A DNA stretch of 64,000 nt. Origin: Prorocentrum cordatum (lineage: Eukaryota > Sar > Dinophyceae > Prorocentrales > Prorocentraceae). The stretch covers positions 48,544 through 112,543 of the forward strand of contig CAUYUJ010017898.1 in the NCBI GenBank assembly GCA_963575745.1. The letters run 5' to 3'. The translations under genes were made by a program, and so were the position numbers. Position 1 is the first letter of the stretch. The number at the start of each line of letters is the position of its first letter. Below are positions 25,362 to 37,589 of the stretch, one piece after another. The notes under the pieces were generated by a model. That model was not told the DNA's origin, searched no databases, and was given only the letters and a program-made list of their open reading frames with translations.

Positions 25362-26774
25362 CCCGGAAAGGGCTCGAGCCCAGGGTTCTCTTTTAGTGGG
25401 TAAACCTGTCCCCCGGTGCCTGCTTGAAGGAGGCCGGCGAATTGCCGGCGAATTTTTTCCCTGATAAATAACGAGGTCGAAGGAGGCCGGCGAATTGCCG
25501 GCGAATTAAAATTTGAGGATGTCTCGAGCGAAACGCTTGTTTTTCCCGGAAAGGGCTCGGGCCCAGGGTTCTCTTTTACTAGGTAAACCTGTCCCCCGGT
25601 GCCTGCTTGAAGGAGGCCGGCGAATTTTTTCCCTGATAAATAACGAGCCGGCGAATTGCCGGCGAATTTTTTCCCTGATAAATAACGAGCCGGCGAATTG
25701 CCGGCGAATTTTTTCCATGATAAATAACGAGCCGGCGAATTAAAATTTGAGGATGTCTCGAGCGAAACGCTAGATTCCCAGCACGGCCCCACCCCAGCAA
25801 GACCACACCTCAGCACGACCACACTCACCCAGCACGACCACTCCTCACCTCACGCCCCAGCACACCACGCCCCAGCACGACCACTCCCCAGCACGATCAC
25901 GACCACCCCCAGCACGGACCCCAGCAAGCCCCAGCACGACCTCACCACAGCACGACCACCGCCCCAGCACGACCACGCCCCAGCACGACCACTCCCCAGC
26001 ACGACCACCTCCCAGCACGACCACCAGCACGACCACCCCCCCAGCACGACCACCCCCAGCACGACCCCCCCCAGCACGACCACCCCACACCCAGCACGAC
26101 CACACCCCAGCACGACCACACCCCAGCACGACCCCACCCCAGCACGACCCCACCCTAGCACGACCACACCCCAGCACGACCACACCCCAGAACGACCACA
26201 CCCCAGCACGACCCCACCCAAGCACGACCCCACCCCAGCACGACCACACCCCAGCACGACCACACCCCAGCAGGACCCCACCCCAGCACGACCCCACCCC
26301 AGCACGGCCCCACCCCAGCAAGACCACACCCCAGCACGACCACACCCCAGCACGACCTCACCACAGCACGACCACACCCCAGCACGATCACTCCCCAGCA
26401 NNNNNNNNNNNNNNNNNNNNNNNNNNNNNNNNNNNNNNNNNNNNNNNNNNNNNNNNNNNNNNNNNNNNNNNNNNNNNNNNNNNNNNNNNNNNNNNNNNNN
26501 GCACCCCCGTGGAATGTTTCGTGGGGTGTCTCGTGGAATGTTTCGTGGGGTGTCTCGTGGAATGTTTCGTGGGGTGTCACGTGGAATGTTTCGCGGGGTG
26601 TCTCGTGGAACGTTTCGCGAGGTGTCTCGTGGAATGTTTCGCGAGGTGTCTCGTGGGATGTTTCGCGGGGTGTCTCGTGGGATGTTTTGTGAGATGTCGC
26701 CCAGTTGGGTATCGTGAAAACGTGACCATGCTGCGCATGTCTATATCCCTTTCCGGGTTCGTGGGTCCATCATG
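25362..26774. mobile_element. CCCGGAAAGGG satellite element E1 (contains gap)
   Basis: Left arm: CCCGGAAAGGGCTCGAGCCC, GGTTCTCTTTTAG, CCCCCGGTGCCTGCTTGAAG, repeated GGCCGGCGAATT and TTCCCTGATAAATAACGAG, and GATGTCTCGAGCGAAACG. Core: CAGCACGACCACACCC 16-bp array. Right arm: 24-bp GGAATGTTTCGTGGGGTGTC repeats, then GTTGGGTATCGTGAAAACG and CCTTTCCGGGTTCGTGGG with a CCATCATG end. Duplication copy 1 has no such segment at the matching place (around 2600-2620), so this is an insertion. T-runs flank both ends. No protein-coding capacity is credible. Confidence 0.8.
26401..26500. other. Assembly gap (100 N)
   Basis: Run of N within the 16-bp array of E1. Array length is therefore unknown. Confidence 1.
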
Positions 26775-26779
26775 TTTTG

Positions 26780-28690
26780 ACGACGCGAGCATGTCTGGGA
26801 ACAGTCGTCCCCGTTTGGGAGCCTTCCTTCTGCCGAAGGGGCAGGCCCGACTTGAGATCAGGGGCCCCGGGCCCCCAATTCTCGCACCTCCCAGGGCCCG
26901 TCGCCGGGCCCGGGGAGGTGCGCGACTTTCTCTTCGGGCCCACAGGGGGCCCCAAGGGGCCCTCGAGGCGGCCCCAGGGGCCCTCGAGGCGGCCCCAGGA
27001 GGCCGCAGTACGCCCAAGATGGCCTCAAGACGGCCACGTGGCCCCCAAGACGCCCCAAGAGTGCTCCGCGAGGCGTCCCGGGAGGGCCCCAAGAGGCAGG
27101 CATCGTGCTCACCGCAAGTTCTCGACGGTTTGGGGCCCTCTCGCCGTTTCGGCGTTCCGACGCTCCAAGACGGCCCAAGAGGCCCCACAGATCGCTCCCC
27201 GACGACCCGAGAGCCCAGCAGGGGGCCCCCAAGTTATGGGACGAACCGAAAAATCAAACCTTCCGCCTCAAGAGGCCCCCAGGAAGCCCCGCCGCCAAAG
27301 AGGCCCCCAGGAGGCCCCAAGAGGGCACCAAGAGGCCTCCAAGAGGCCCCCCAGGAGGCCCCTGAGATGCCCCTGAGAAGCCCCCAGGAGTCATCAAGAG
27401 GGCACCAAGAGGTGAGAGGCCCCAAGAGGGCACCAAGAGGGCTCTAAGAGGCCCCCAAGGAGTCCCCCAAAACAGTCCCCAGGATGCCCCAAAACTATCT
27501 CCGAGAAGCTCCCGATGCGATCATGAACACAATCGGCATCGGCATAAACCTCCGGAGGTCCGCGCGGATTGCTCGGCTCGGCGCTGGCCCCCCCTCCCCG
27601 GCGCGCGGAGAAAGCCAGGGGCGGCGCCGGGGGCGCCGCCAAGGGGGGCCCCGAGAAAGAGGAGGAGGACGAGGAGGAGGAGGAGCAGGAGGAGGAGGAG
27701 GAGGAGGAGGAGGAGGAGGGAGGAGGAGGAGGAAGGAGGAGGAGGTAGGGAGGAGGAGGAGGAGAAGGAGGAGGAGGAGGGAGGAGTAGGAGGGAGGAGG
27801 CGGAAGAGTGTGGGGATGAGGGATGCGGATGAGGATGTGGTGAGGATGAGGAGGTGGAGGAGGAGGAAGGAGGGAGGAGGGAGGAGGGAGGAGGAGGAGG
27901 AGGAGGAGTGCGAAGGAGGAGGAGGAGGAGGAGGAGGCGAGAGGAGGGGAGGGGGGAGGGAGGGGGGAGGGAGGGAGGACGGGCGGGAGGGAGGTTAAGC
28001 CAAGAAGAAGGAGGCGGAGGAAGGTGGAGGCGGGGAGGAGGAGGAGGGAGGAAGGTAGAAGAAGGTAGAAGAAGGGAGGAGGGGGAGGGAGGCGGGAGGA
28101 GGCAGTGAGGGAGGAGGGAGGGTTGAGGAGGGAGGAGGGAGGAGGGTGGAGGAAAGAGAGAGGAGAGAGGTGGGAGGAGAGGGGAGGGAGGAGGAGAAGG
28201 AGGAGGAGGAGGAGGAGGTGGAGGAGGGGGAGAAGGAGGAGGAGGAGGAGGAGGAGGAGGAGGAGGAGGAGGAGGAGGGAGAAGGGAGGAGGGAGGAGAA
28301 CCTCTGTGATGAGATCGTTGGGGTGGGCGATCGGGTGCCCGAGGGAAAGAGCTCCCCCCGAGGCCTCCACGGCCGCGAGCTCGCGCCCGCTGCACGCCAC
28401 CACCGAGACGAGCATGCTGGCCCGGGTGCCGAGATGCCAGATGTCGGACGATGTGAGCTGTTCGGCCCCGCGGCCGCCGCCGGTCCTCGTGTTCTCGGCC
28501 CCGTGGGGGCCGCTATCGGGCCCCGGGGCCATCAGAAGCGGGCCCGGGGCGGACAACTGCTCCCCGGGGGGGCAGCGGTCGGGACCCGGCCGCGCACCGA
28601 AAGAGCACGTCGTCAGATGCCTGCGGGCCCGGCCGAGGGCGGGGCGAGGGCAGCTCCGCTCGCGCAGCTCGGGCCAGAACAGCACCACGG
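26780..28690. repeat. Segmental duplication copy 2, block b
   Basis: Matches 2620-4372, including a GGA-rich array at 27655-28293. It ends at GGCTATGTACCCAGGAGG, the unoccupied counterpart of the YR insertion site. Confidence 0.85.
27655..28293 (+). repeat. (GGA)n microsatellite, degenerate
   Basis: Counterpart of 3391-3981, more interrupted (GGAGGTGGAGG, GGAAGGTAGAAG). Frames through it are artefacts. Confidence 0.95.
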
Positions 28691-28693
28691 GCT

Positions 28694-29866
28694 ATGTACC
28701 CAGGAGGCACCTGCGGTCAGGAACTGTTGCTCAGCGGGTGGCCGCGGCGGCGCGCCACATGCCTCGCCATCGCACAGCGCGAGGGCTCCGCCCCGCGCGG
28801 CGGGCCGCGCGCTGCGCCGAGGTGCGGCGGGCCAGGACTGTCGAAGCGACACGCGGAGCCGAAGCTGGTATTGAAACGTAGAGCCTCGAGGGGCCTTCGC
28901 CGGGCCCCGGGACCGTCAAAAAACGACTCGGGATGCGAAACCGGCCCCGGGGAATGGGTCGAGACTTCTGGGGGCCCCGTATCGAAAAAATCACGACGTC
29001 GGATCGGGACCGTCACCCGGGCCAAGGCCCTCCCCGGCCCGGGCAGGGCGGTGGTGCGGCGGTGGCTTCGGCGGGCGCACGCGTGTTCCATGGCGGCTCC
29101 CAGAGGCGCCCCCCGCGCGAAGTCGCGCGGGTTTCCGAGGCCCCCCACGAGTCCCACAGGCGTCCGGAGGCTTCCAAAAGAGGGAGGGGCGGGAGCAGGA
29201 GGAGCAGCAGCAGCCCGAGACAATATCAGGGAGGCCACCTGGCCGGTCGCTTGCCCCGGCGGCCAGATCCCGAGGCCGCCTCCCGCCGGTGGGCCCTCTC
29301 GGCGTGGGAGGGGCCCAGACCCCCGACGTCGTGCTTCCTGCGCAGCGTCGATACGCCCAGAGGTCTGGACCCCCTCCCCCCGGGGCCGGGCTCTGCATCC
29401 CATGGGTCGTCCCTTGACGGCCGCTGGGGGCCGGGCGAGGGCGCCCTCTGCAGGGGCCGAGAAGGGCGGAAGACCTCCCGTCGCGATGGCTTCGCAGCGC
29501 GGGAGGGCGAAGGCGGAGAGGCTGCCTAGACCCCCGACGTAAGGATTTGTTCATTACGTCGACCCCCAGGAGGTCCCGACCCTTCCCCCATGACCGGCTC
29601 TGCATCCTGAGTCGTTTTGTGGGCGCTCCCGGGGCCCGGCGGGGGCCTCCCGAGGTTGACAATGAGGAGAAACCTCCCGAGAAACCTCCCGATGCTTTCA
29701 TCACTCGAGGGGGTCTGGGAGGCAGCGTGGGGCGCGCGAGGCCAGGGCCGGAGAACCCCAGAGGTCCGACGCGCGGCCCCCGTCGACGCGGGGGCCCCGG
29801 AGAGATACCGGCCCCTGCCCCAGGGCCAGCCTCGTCGCCCCGGGCCGCTCCCCGTCCCAGGCCTTG
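28694..29866. repeat. Segmental duplication copy 2, block c
   Basis: Matches 17709 to about 19175. It ends at GTCCCAGGCC followed by unrelated TTGATTGACAGATCG. Contains two dispersed ~150-bp repeats (about 28880-29010 and 29530-29700). Confidence 0.8.
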
Positions 29867-30098
29867 ATTGACAGATCGTCTACGAAATCACATTACTCTG
29901 AAATTAAACAAGGAACCAAAATTTTGTTCCACCAAGGTTCGATGGGGTTCGGCGCTGGCGAAGGGCCAGCGCGCGCGGAGGGCATGGCGGGCTGTCACAT
30001 GGCCGCGCGATTGCGACAGTCCGATCGCGCGCCGTGCCTCCGCGAGAGCCCCGCGCAGGGCGAGTTGTCGCGGACTTTCGAGTCGACGCGCAGCTGCG

Positions 30099-30203
30099 AT
30101 GCGCCCAGTCTGGTTGTTAGTTGCACTGGGTTTCTTTCAGACGGGCTTTGCCCTGCTGGGCCCCGCCGCGGTCTCAGGAATCCCTGGCGAATTTCTGGGT
30201 TAA
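30099..30203 (+). CDS. Short ORF resembling a signal peptide (possible first exon)
   Basis: A 34-codon ORF whose first ~20 residues (MRPVWLLVALGFFQTGFALL) look like a secretory signal peptide: a basic residue, a hydrophobic core and small residues. It stops at TAA 30201. Downstream to 30413 is non-repetitive sequence with a second open frame ending in AQFLLRSSKVEGAKLQAWL and VALVGAGSSQRATAAA, cut by element E2. It could be a first exon of a gene broken by the insertion, or chance. No family recognised. Confidence 0.25.
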   Translation: MRPVWLLVALGFFQTGFALLGPAAVSGIPGEFLG

Positions 30204-30416
30204 TCTCCGCTGCATTGCATGCGCGCAGTTTTTGTTGCGCTCATCCAAAGTTGAGGGTGCCAAGCTGCAGGCGTGGCTTGCGCGACTGATCGGTAGTTCG
30301 GCGGGCAATCAGGCCCGCGCGCGCGTAGCGCTGGTTGGCGCTGGCTCGTCCCAGCGCGCAACGGCCGCCGCTGTCGCTGAAGTGCGCCAAGACGACGCGG
30401 CCCGAATGCCAATGTT

Positions 30417-31448
30417 CCCGGAAAGGGCTTAAGCCCAGGGTTCTCTTTTAGTTTGTAAACAAGTCCCCCGGTGCCTGCTTGAAGGAGGCCGGCGAATTTT
30501 TTCCCTGATAAATAACGAGGTCGAAGGAGGCCGGCGAATTTTTCCCTGATAAATAACGAGCCCGAGAATTAAAATTTGAGGATGTCTCGAGCGAAACGCT
30601 TGTTTTTGAGGCCGGCGAATTAAAATTTGAGGATGTCTCGAGCGAAACGCTTGTTTTTGAAATCCCGACTTCACCACACCCCAGCACGACCACACCCCAG
30701 CACGACCTCACCACAGCACGACCCCACCCCAGCACGACCACGCCCCAGCACGACCACGCCCAGCACGACCACGCCCCAGCCAACGGACCCTACCCGGGCA
30801 AGACCCACACCCCAGCACGACCGCACGACCACAACCCCCAGCACGACCTCACCACAGCACGACCACACCCAGCACGACCACGCCCCAGCACGACCACGCC
30901 CCGCACGACCCACCCCAGCACGGACCACACCCCAGCACGACCACACCCCAGCACGACCACACCCCAGCACGACCACACCCTAGCAAGACCACACCCCAGC
31001 ACGACCACACCCCAGCACGACCTCACCACAGCACGACAACACCCCAGCACGACCACGCCCCAGCACGACCACGCCCCAGCACGACCACGCCCCAGCACAA
31101 CCACCCCCCAGCACGACCACCCCCCCAGCACGACCACACCCCAGCACGACCACCCCCCAGCACGACCACACCCCAGCACGACCACTCCCAGCACGACCAC
31201 ACCGCCTTGGTTGAGTGGTTGCCTGTCGTCGTGGAATGTTTCGTGGGGTGTCTCGTGGAATGTTTCGCGGGGTGTCTCGTGGAATGTTTCGTGAGGTGTC
31301 TCGCGGAATGTTTCGTGAGGTGTCTCGTGGGATGTTTCGTGAGGTGTCTCGTGGGATGTTTCGTGAGGTGTTGCCCCGTTGGGTCTCGTGAAAACGTGCC
31401 CATGCTCCACATGTCTATATCCCTTTCCGGGTTCGTGGGTCCATCATG
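30417..31448. mobile_element. CCCGGAAAGGG satellite element E2
   Basis: Left arm, 16-bp array with internal rearrangements, 24-bp right-arm repeats (31228-31370) and a CCATCATG end. Two bases later E3 begins, a head-to-tail junction. Confidence 0.75.
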
Positions 31449-31450
31449 TT

Positions 31451-32920
31451 CCCGGAAAGGGCTCGGGCCCAGGGTTCTCTTTTACTAGGTAAACCTGTCC
31501 CCCGGTGCCTGCTTGAAGGAGGCCGGCGAATTTTTTCCCTGATAAATAACGAGCCGGCGAATTGCCGGCGAATTTTTTCCCTGGTAAATAACGTGCCGGC
31601 GAATTGCCGGCGAATTTTTTCCATGATAAATAACGAGCCGGCGAATTAAAATTTGAGGATGTCTTGAGCGAAACGCTTGTTTCCATGCACGGCCCCACCC
31701 CAGCCAGACCACACCTAGCACGACCATACCCCAGCACGACCACACCCCAGCACGACCAGACCCCAGCACGACCCCACCCCAGCACGACCCCACCCCAGCA
31801 CGACCATACCCCAGCACGACCACACCCCAGCACGACCCGACCCCAGCACGACCCTACCCCAGCAAGACCACACCCCAGCACGACCACACCCCAGCACGAC
31901 CTCACCACAGCGCGACCACACCCCAGCACGACCACGCCCCAGCACGACCACGCTCCAGCACGACCACGCCCCAGCACGACCACCCCCCAGCACGACCACC
32001 CCCCCAGCACGACCACCCCCGAGCACGACCACCCCCCAGCACGACCACACCCCAGCACGACCACTCCCCAGCACGACCACACCCCAGCACGACCACACCC
32101 CAGCACGACCACACCCCAGCACGACCACACCCCAGCACGACCACACCCCAGCACGACCCGATCGATAAATCCCAGGGTGCGGAGCACCCCAGCACGAACC
32201 CACCCCAGCACGACCCCACCCCAGCACGACCCCACCCCAGCACGACCACGCCCCAGCATGACCACACCCCAGCACGACCACACCCCAGCACGACCACTCC
32301 CCAGCACGACCCCACCCCAGCACGACCCCACCCTAGCACGACCACACCCCAGCACGACCACACCCCAGCACGACCACACCCCAGCACGATCACACCCCAG
32401 CACGACCCCACCCCAGCAAGACCACACCCCAGCACGACCGCACCCCAGCACGACCTTACCACAGCACGACCACACCCCAGCACGACCACGCCCCAGCACG
32501 ACCACGCCCCAGCACGACCACGCCCCAGCCCGACCACGCCCCAGCACGACCACGCTTCTGGCCAGCACGGACCACCCCCCAGCACGACCACCCCCCCAGC
32601 ACGACCACACCCCAGCACGACCACCCCCCAGCACGACCACACCCCAGCACGACCACTCCCCAGCACGACCACACCGCCTTGGTGGAGTGGTTGCCTGTCG
32701 TCGTGGAATGTTTCGTGGGGTGTCTCGTGGAATGTTTCGCGGGGTGTCTCGTGAAATGTTTCGTGAGGTGTCTCGTGGAATGTTTCGTGAGGTGTCTCGT
32801 GGGCTGTTTCGTGAGGTGTCTCGTGGGATGTTTCGTGAGGTGTTGCCCAGTTGGGTATCGTGAAAACGTGTCCATGCTCCACATGTCTATATCCCTTTCC
32901 GGGTTCGTGGGTCCATCATG
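31451..32920. mobile_element. CCCGGAAAGGG satellite element E3
   Basis: The most complete copy. Left arm with three GCCGGCGAATT/TTCCCTGATAAATAAC units, a long 16-bp array interrupted by CCCGATCGATAAATCCCAGG near 32156, right-arm 24-bp repeats (32700-32840) and CCTTTCCGGGTTCGTGGG with a CCATCATG end. Confidence 0.8.
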
Positions 32921-32926
32921 TTTTTT

Positions 32927-33835
32927 CCCGGAAAGGGCTCGAGCCCAGGGTTCTCTTTTAGTGGGTAAACCTGTCCCCCGGTGCCAACTTGAAGGAGGCC
33001 GGCGAATTGCCGGCGAATTTTTTCCTTGATAAATAACGAGGTCGAAGGAGGCCGGCGAATTGCCGGCGAATTAAAATTTGAGGATGTATCGAGCGAAACG
33101 CTTGTTTTTCAGAAAATGGTGAGGATGTCTCGAGCGAAACGCTTGTTTTGTGTTATAGATTGTCCTCTCCTGGGGACCTGAATTCTGAGGACCACCTCCC
33201 AGCACGACCACCCCCCCAGCACGACCACCCCCCAGCACGCCCCCACCCTAGCACGACCATACCCCAGCACGACCACACCCCAGCACGACCACACCCCAGC
33301 ACGACCCCACCCCAGCACGACCCCACCCCAGCACGACCCCACCCTAGCACGACCACACCCCAGCACGACCACACCCCAGCACGACCACACCCCAGCACGA
33401 CCACACCCCAGCACGACCACGCCCCAGCACGACCACACCCCAGCAAGACCACACCCCAGCACGACCACACCCCAGCACGACCACACCCCAGCACGGCCCG
33501 ACCCCAGCCCCCCAGACCTAACCACAGCACGACCCACCCCCCAAAAAAAACCCCCCCCCCCAAGGGGGGGCCCACCCCCCAAAAAAAAAAAAAAACGGGG
33601 GGGGGGGGGGGGGGGGGGGGGCAAACCTCACAACGCATGACCACAATCAGCACGACCAGCCCAGCACGACCACGCCCCAGCACGACCACACCCCAGCACG
33701 AACACACCTCAGCACGACCACACCCCAGCACGACCACACCCCAGCACGACCACACCCCAGCACCAGCACGACCACACCCCAGCACGACCCGATCGATAAG
33801 TCACAGGGGCACCACCACGCCCCAGCAAGACCACC
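32927..33835. mobile_element. CCCGGAAAGGG satellite element E4 (truncated right end)
   Basis: Begins six T after E3. Two GATGTCTCGAGCGAAACG copies, then the 16-bp array, with a corrupted homopolymer stretch at 33537-33622. It lacks the right arm. Confidence 0.7.
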
Positions 33836-34213
33836 CTCCATTGCGACCAGCTCCAGGGCGAGTTCTGCATTCAGACAGCTCGGGCTTAAGATCCAAATCA
33901 GTTAGGCCCGGATTCGGAGGCCACGGGCGAGTTGATCCACAACGCACTTGAGCCCTGCGGAGCCCTACGGGCGCCACGGAGCGCTACTGAGCCCTGCGGA
34001 GCCCTACGGAGCTCCAAAACGGCCCCAAGAGGGCCCCGATAGCATCCCCAGGGACCCCAAAATTTGGATTTGGGGTGAGGAAGCTACGGGCGGTTTGCCG
34101 GTCAGACTTTGAATTCTGACTGGCAAAATCCCTGCAAGGGGAAGGGGCGGGGGGGAGCCCAAGAGGGCCCCAAGAGGGCTCCAGGAGGGCTCCAGAGGGC
34201 CCCAAGAGGGCCC
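33836..34213. other. Non-satellite segment inside the array
   Basis: 33868-33955 (CAGCTCGGGCTTAAGATCC, GTTGATCCACAACGC) is related to the ~1-kb repeats at 53.5-54.5 and 59.1-60.2 kb. It is followed by GAGCCCTGCGG repeats, a unique piece (34060-34140) and AGAGGGCCCC-type repeats. No gene seen. Confidence 0.6.
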
Positions 34214-34543
34214 CGAGAGCACGACCCGATTGATAAGTCACAGGGTTCGGACCACCCCAGCACGACCCTACTCCAGCACGACCCCATCCCAGCACGACCA
34301 CGCCCCAGCACGACCACACCCCAACACGACCACACCCCAGCACGACCACACTCCAGCACGACCCCGACCCAGCACGACCCCACCCCAGCACGACCACACC
34401 CCAGCACGACCACACCCCAGAACGACCACACCCCAGCCCGACCCCACCCAAGCACGACCCCACCCCAGCACGACCACACCCCAGCACGACCACACCCCAG
34501 CACGACCACACCCCAGCTGGACCCCACCCCAGCACGATTTTTT
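34214..34543. repeat. 16-bp satellite array segment
   Basis: CAGCACGACCACACCC-type units starting with CGACCCGATTGATAAG and CACAGGG, running to the next left arm at 34544. Confidence 0.85.
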
Positions 34544-36147
34544 CCCGGAAAGGGCTCGAGCCCAGGGTTCTCTTTTAGTTGGTAAACCTAATCCCCCGGT
34601 GCCAACTTGAAGGAGGCCGGCGAATTTTTTCCCTGATAAATATCGAGGTCGAAGGAGGCCGGCGAAATTATGTTTGAGGATGTCTCGAGCGAAACGCTTG
34701 TTTTTGAAATCCCGATCGATAAATCACAGGGTGCGGGCCACTTTTTCGTGTGTTGAGGATGTCTCGAGCGAAACGCTTGCTCCGCAGAGTTTGCCGAGGA
34801 TGTCTCGAGCGAAACGCTTGTTTTGCAGAGCCGACCGCGACGCGGAAAAGCGCCCCGCGCGAAGGAATTTCGATGATGTCTCGACTAATTCCTTTGTTCC
34901 CGGAAAGGGCTTTGGCCCAGGGTTCTCTTTTAGTGGGTAAACCCTGTCCCCCGGTGCCTGCTTGAAGGAGGCCGGCGAAATTTTTCCCTGATAAATAACG
35001 AGGTCGAAGGAGGCCGGCGAATTAAAATTTGAGGATGTCTCGAGCGAAACGCTTGTTTTTCAGAATTTGTTGAGGATGTCTCGAGCGAACCGCTGGTTTT
35101 GCAGAGTTGGGGATGTCTCGAGCGAAACGCTTGGTTTCAGAATTTGTTGAGGATGTCTCGAGCGAAACGCTGGTTTTGCAGAGCCGACCGCGACACGGAA
35201 AAGCGCTCCTCGCGCAGGAATTCCGAGGATGTCTCGACTAATTCGTTTGTTTTTGTACGATTTCCTTGAATTTTGGCAGGATGTCTCGAGCGAAATGCAC
35301 GACCCCACCCTAGCACGACCAAACCCCAGCACGACCACACCCCAGCACGACCACACCCCAGCACGACCCCACCCCAGCACGACCCCACCCTAGCACGACC
35401 ACACCCCAGCACGATCACACCCCAAAACGACCACACCCCAGCACGACCCCACCCCAGCACGACCCCACCCCAGCACGACCACACCCCAGCACGACCACAC
35501 CCCAGCAGGACCCCACCCCAGCACGACCCCACCCCAGCACGGCCCCATTCCAGCAAGACCACACCCCAGCACGACCACACCCCAGCACGACACACCCCAG
35601 TACGACCACACCCAGCACGACCCACCCAGCAAGACCACCACCCCAGCACGACCAACCCCAGCACGACCTCACCACAGGCCAGACCACAATTCCAGCACGA
35701 CCACGCCCCAGCACGACCACGCCCAGCAACGACCACGCCCCAGCACGACCACCCCCCAGCACGACACCCCTAGCAACGACCCACCCCCAGCACGACCCAC
35801 CCCCCCCAGCACGACCCCACCCCAGCACGACCCCACCCCAGCACGACCACACACCAGCACGACCACACCCCAGCACGACCACACCCAGTCGCACCCCCGT
35901 GGAATGTTTCGTGGGGTGTCTGGTTGAGTGGTTGCCTGTTCGTGGGGTGTCTCGTGGAATGTTTCACGGGGTGTCTCGTGGAATGTTTCGTGAGGTGTCT
36001 CGTGGGTTGTTTCGTGAGGTGTCTCCTCGGATGTTTCGCGGGGTGTCTCGTGGGATGTTTCGTGAGGTGTCGCCCAGTTGGATATCGTGAAAACGTGACC
36101 ATGCTGCACATGTCTATATCCCTTTCCGGGTTCGTGGGTCCATCATG
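34544..36147. mobile_element. CCCGGAAAGGG satellite elements E5/E6
   Basis: Two left arms in tandem (34544 and 34899). The first lacks its array. Several GATGTCTCGAGCGAAACG copies (34678-35300) precede the 16-bp array (35300-35890) and right-arm 24-bp repeats (35900-36070). Ends in CCATCATG followed by a T-run. Confidence 0.75.
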
Positions 36148-37300
36148 TTTTTGACAGTTTAGCTTGCGCGCGCGCGGCCCAATGTCAATATTCAAATGCA
36201 GAGGCTGCGCGTTTCAGGCGCGCGTCGCGGGCTCATTCCCCGCGCGAGCGCTGCCCCGCGAGCCCCAGCTTTCGCAGCTCGGCCTCGCCAGCGGCACCAG
36301 CGTTCAGACGGTCACGGTTCCGACTGATAATATGCTGCGCTGAGAAAGGCGCCCGCCGAAGCACCCGAACGGCGGCCGCGGCCGAGCCCAGCTGCGACGA
36401 AGGGGGCCCCGCACTAAGGCGAGAACAAAAGGGCCCCCAAGCCACGGCGGCGAAGGCCCGCGCCTTTCGCGCTGGCGGGCTCGCCCCCCGGCGCGCGCGG
36501 CCCCCTGCCGCGGGGGCGCCACTTCCGCTGCGTCGGAAAAGCAAGGCGCCATCGAGAACGAGCGCGTTCCGACGACCCTTTCCAGCAGCGTCGTGCTCGG
36601 AGAAGCTGGAAGTTTTCAAAATGTCATGGCTTCCAAGCCCGCAAGTCTATTCTTGCGTCACTGGTATTTGCGCAGTGCACTGGCCGACAGGCTCAAGGGA
36701 ACGCACGCTGGATGACTTCCGAAGCCTTGCAGTCTCAGGCCGCTTCGGAAATCCTTGCGATTCCTTTGCGCATTTCAGCGCGGCTTCAGGAGGCTACGCG
36801 GCGCCCCCAGGACCCGCCAGGACGTTCCCAACATATGTCAATCGAGTAGTGTAGGGTGCGCCTTATGGAACGAACGCGCTCGAGACGGCTCCGCAACTCC
36901 CAGCGACTTGCCGCGCGGGCTCCCAGCGAACCCTCGAGGGGCCATCAGGAGATCCCCTGAGAAGCGCGCAATGCGTTTCCAATGTCTCGCCAAGATGCAG
37001 GAGGGGGGGAAGGGGATGGGGGGCAAGACAAATAAGGGGCAACGAGGAGAGGCGGGGAAAACGAATCTGCGCTCCAGGGCGGGGCGGTCAAGACTTGCGC
37101 ACATGCAGTCAGGGAGTTGGATTGGAACGGGTCTTAGACTCAACCTCCATCCAGCTGCGCTGGCACGGTGGCGGGGCGCGCGGCGCGGGGCTCGATCAAC
37201 GGACGTGGGTTTCGCGGCCGATGGGCGGCCGATCGAACGTCACCTCTGGGGTTCGGGGGCCAGTCCATTCGGGGGTGACACGGTGGGGCGCGGTGGTGGC
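36148..37300. other. Mostly non-repetitive spacer
   Basis: About 1.1 kb with little internal repetition. Short open frames exist on both strands (e.g. minus 36233-36619) but none is recognisable or clearly coding. Nothing else is supported. Confidence 0.4.
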
Positions 37301-37311
37301 GGTGGTGGTGC

Positions 37312-37500
<189 letters not shown>

Positions 37501-37589
37501 GTTGCGGTGGTCGTGGTGTTAGTGGTGGTGGTGGTGTGTGTCTGTCGCGCGTGCGTCTAAGTGCGTGCGTGCGTGCGTGCCTGCGTGCG

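Noticed and set aside
25513-25765. GATGTCTCGAGCGAAACG as a hammerhead ribozyme core
   Set aside because: CGAAACG resembles the 3' side of a hammerhead core, but no CUGAUGA box is present in the right place and stem II cannot be drawn.
33537-33622. A biological switch from C-runs to A-runs to G-runs in the satellite array
   Set aside because: Successive long homopolymers (A, C, G, C, A, G) look like a consensus or assembly artefact.
36621-36854. 77-residue plus-strand ORF in the 36-37 kb spacer
   Set aside because: No motif, no splice-site support and no sign of conservation; could not be distinguished from chance.
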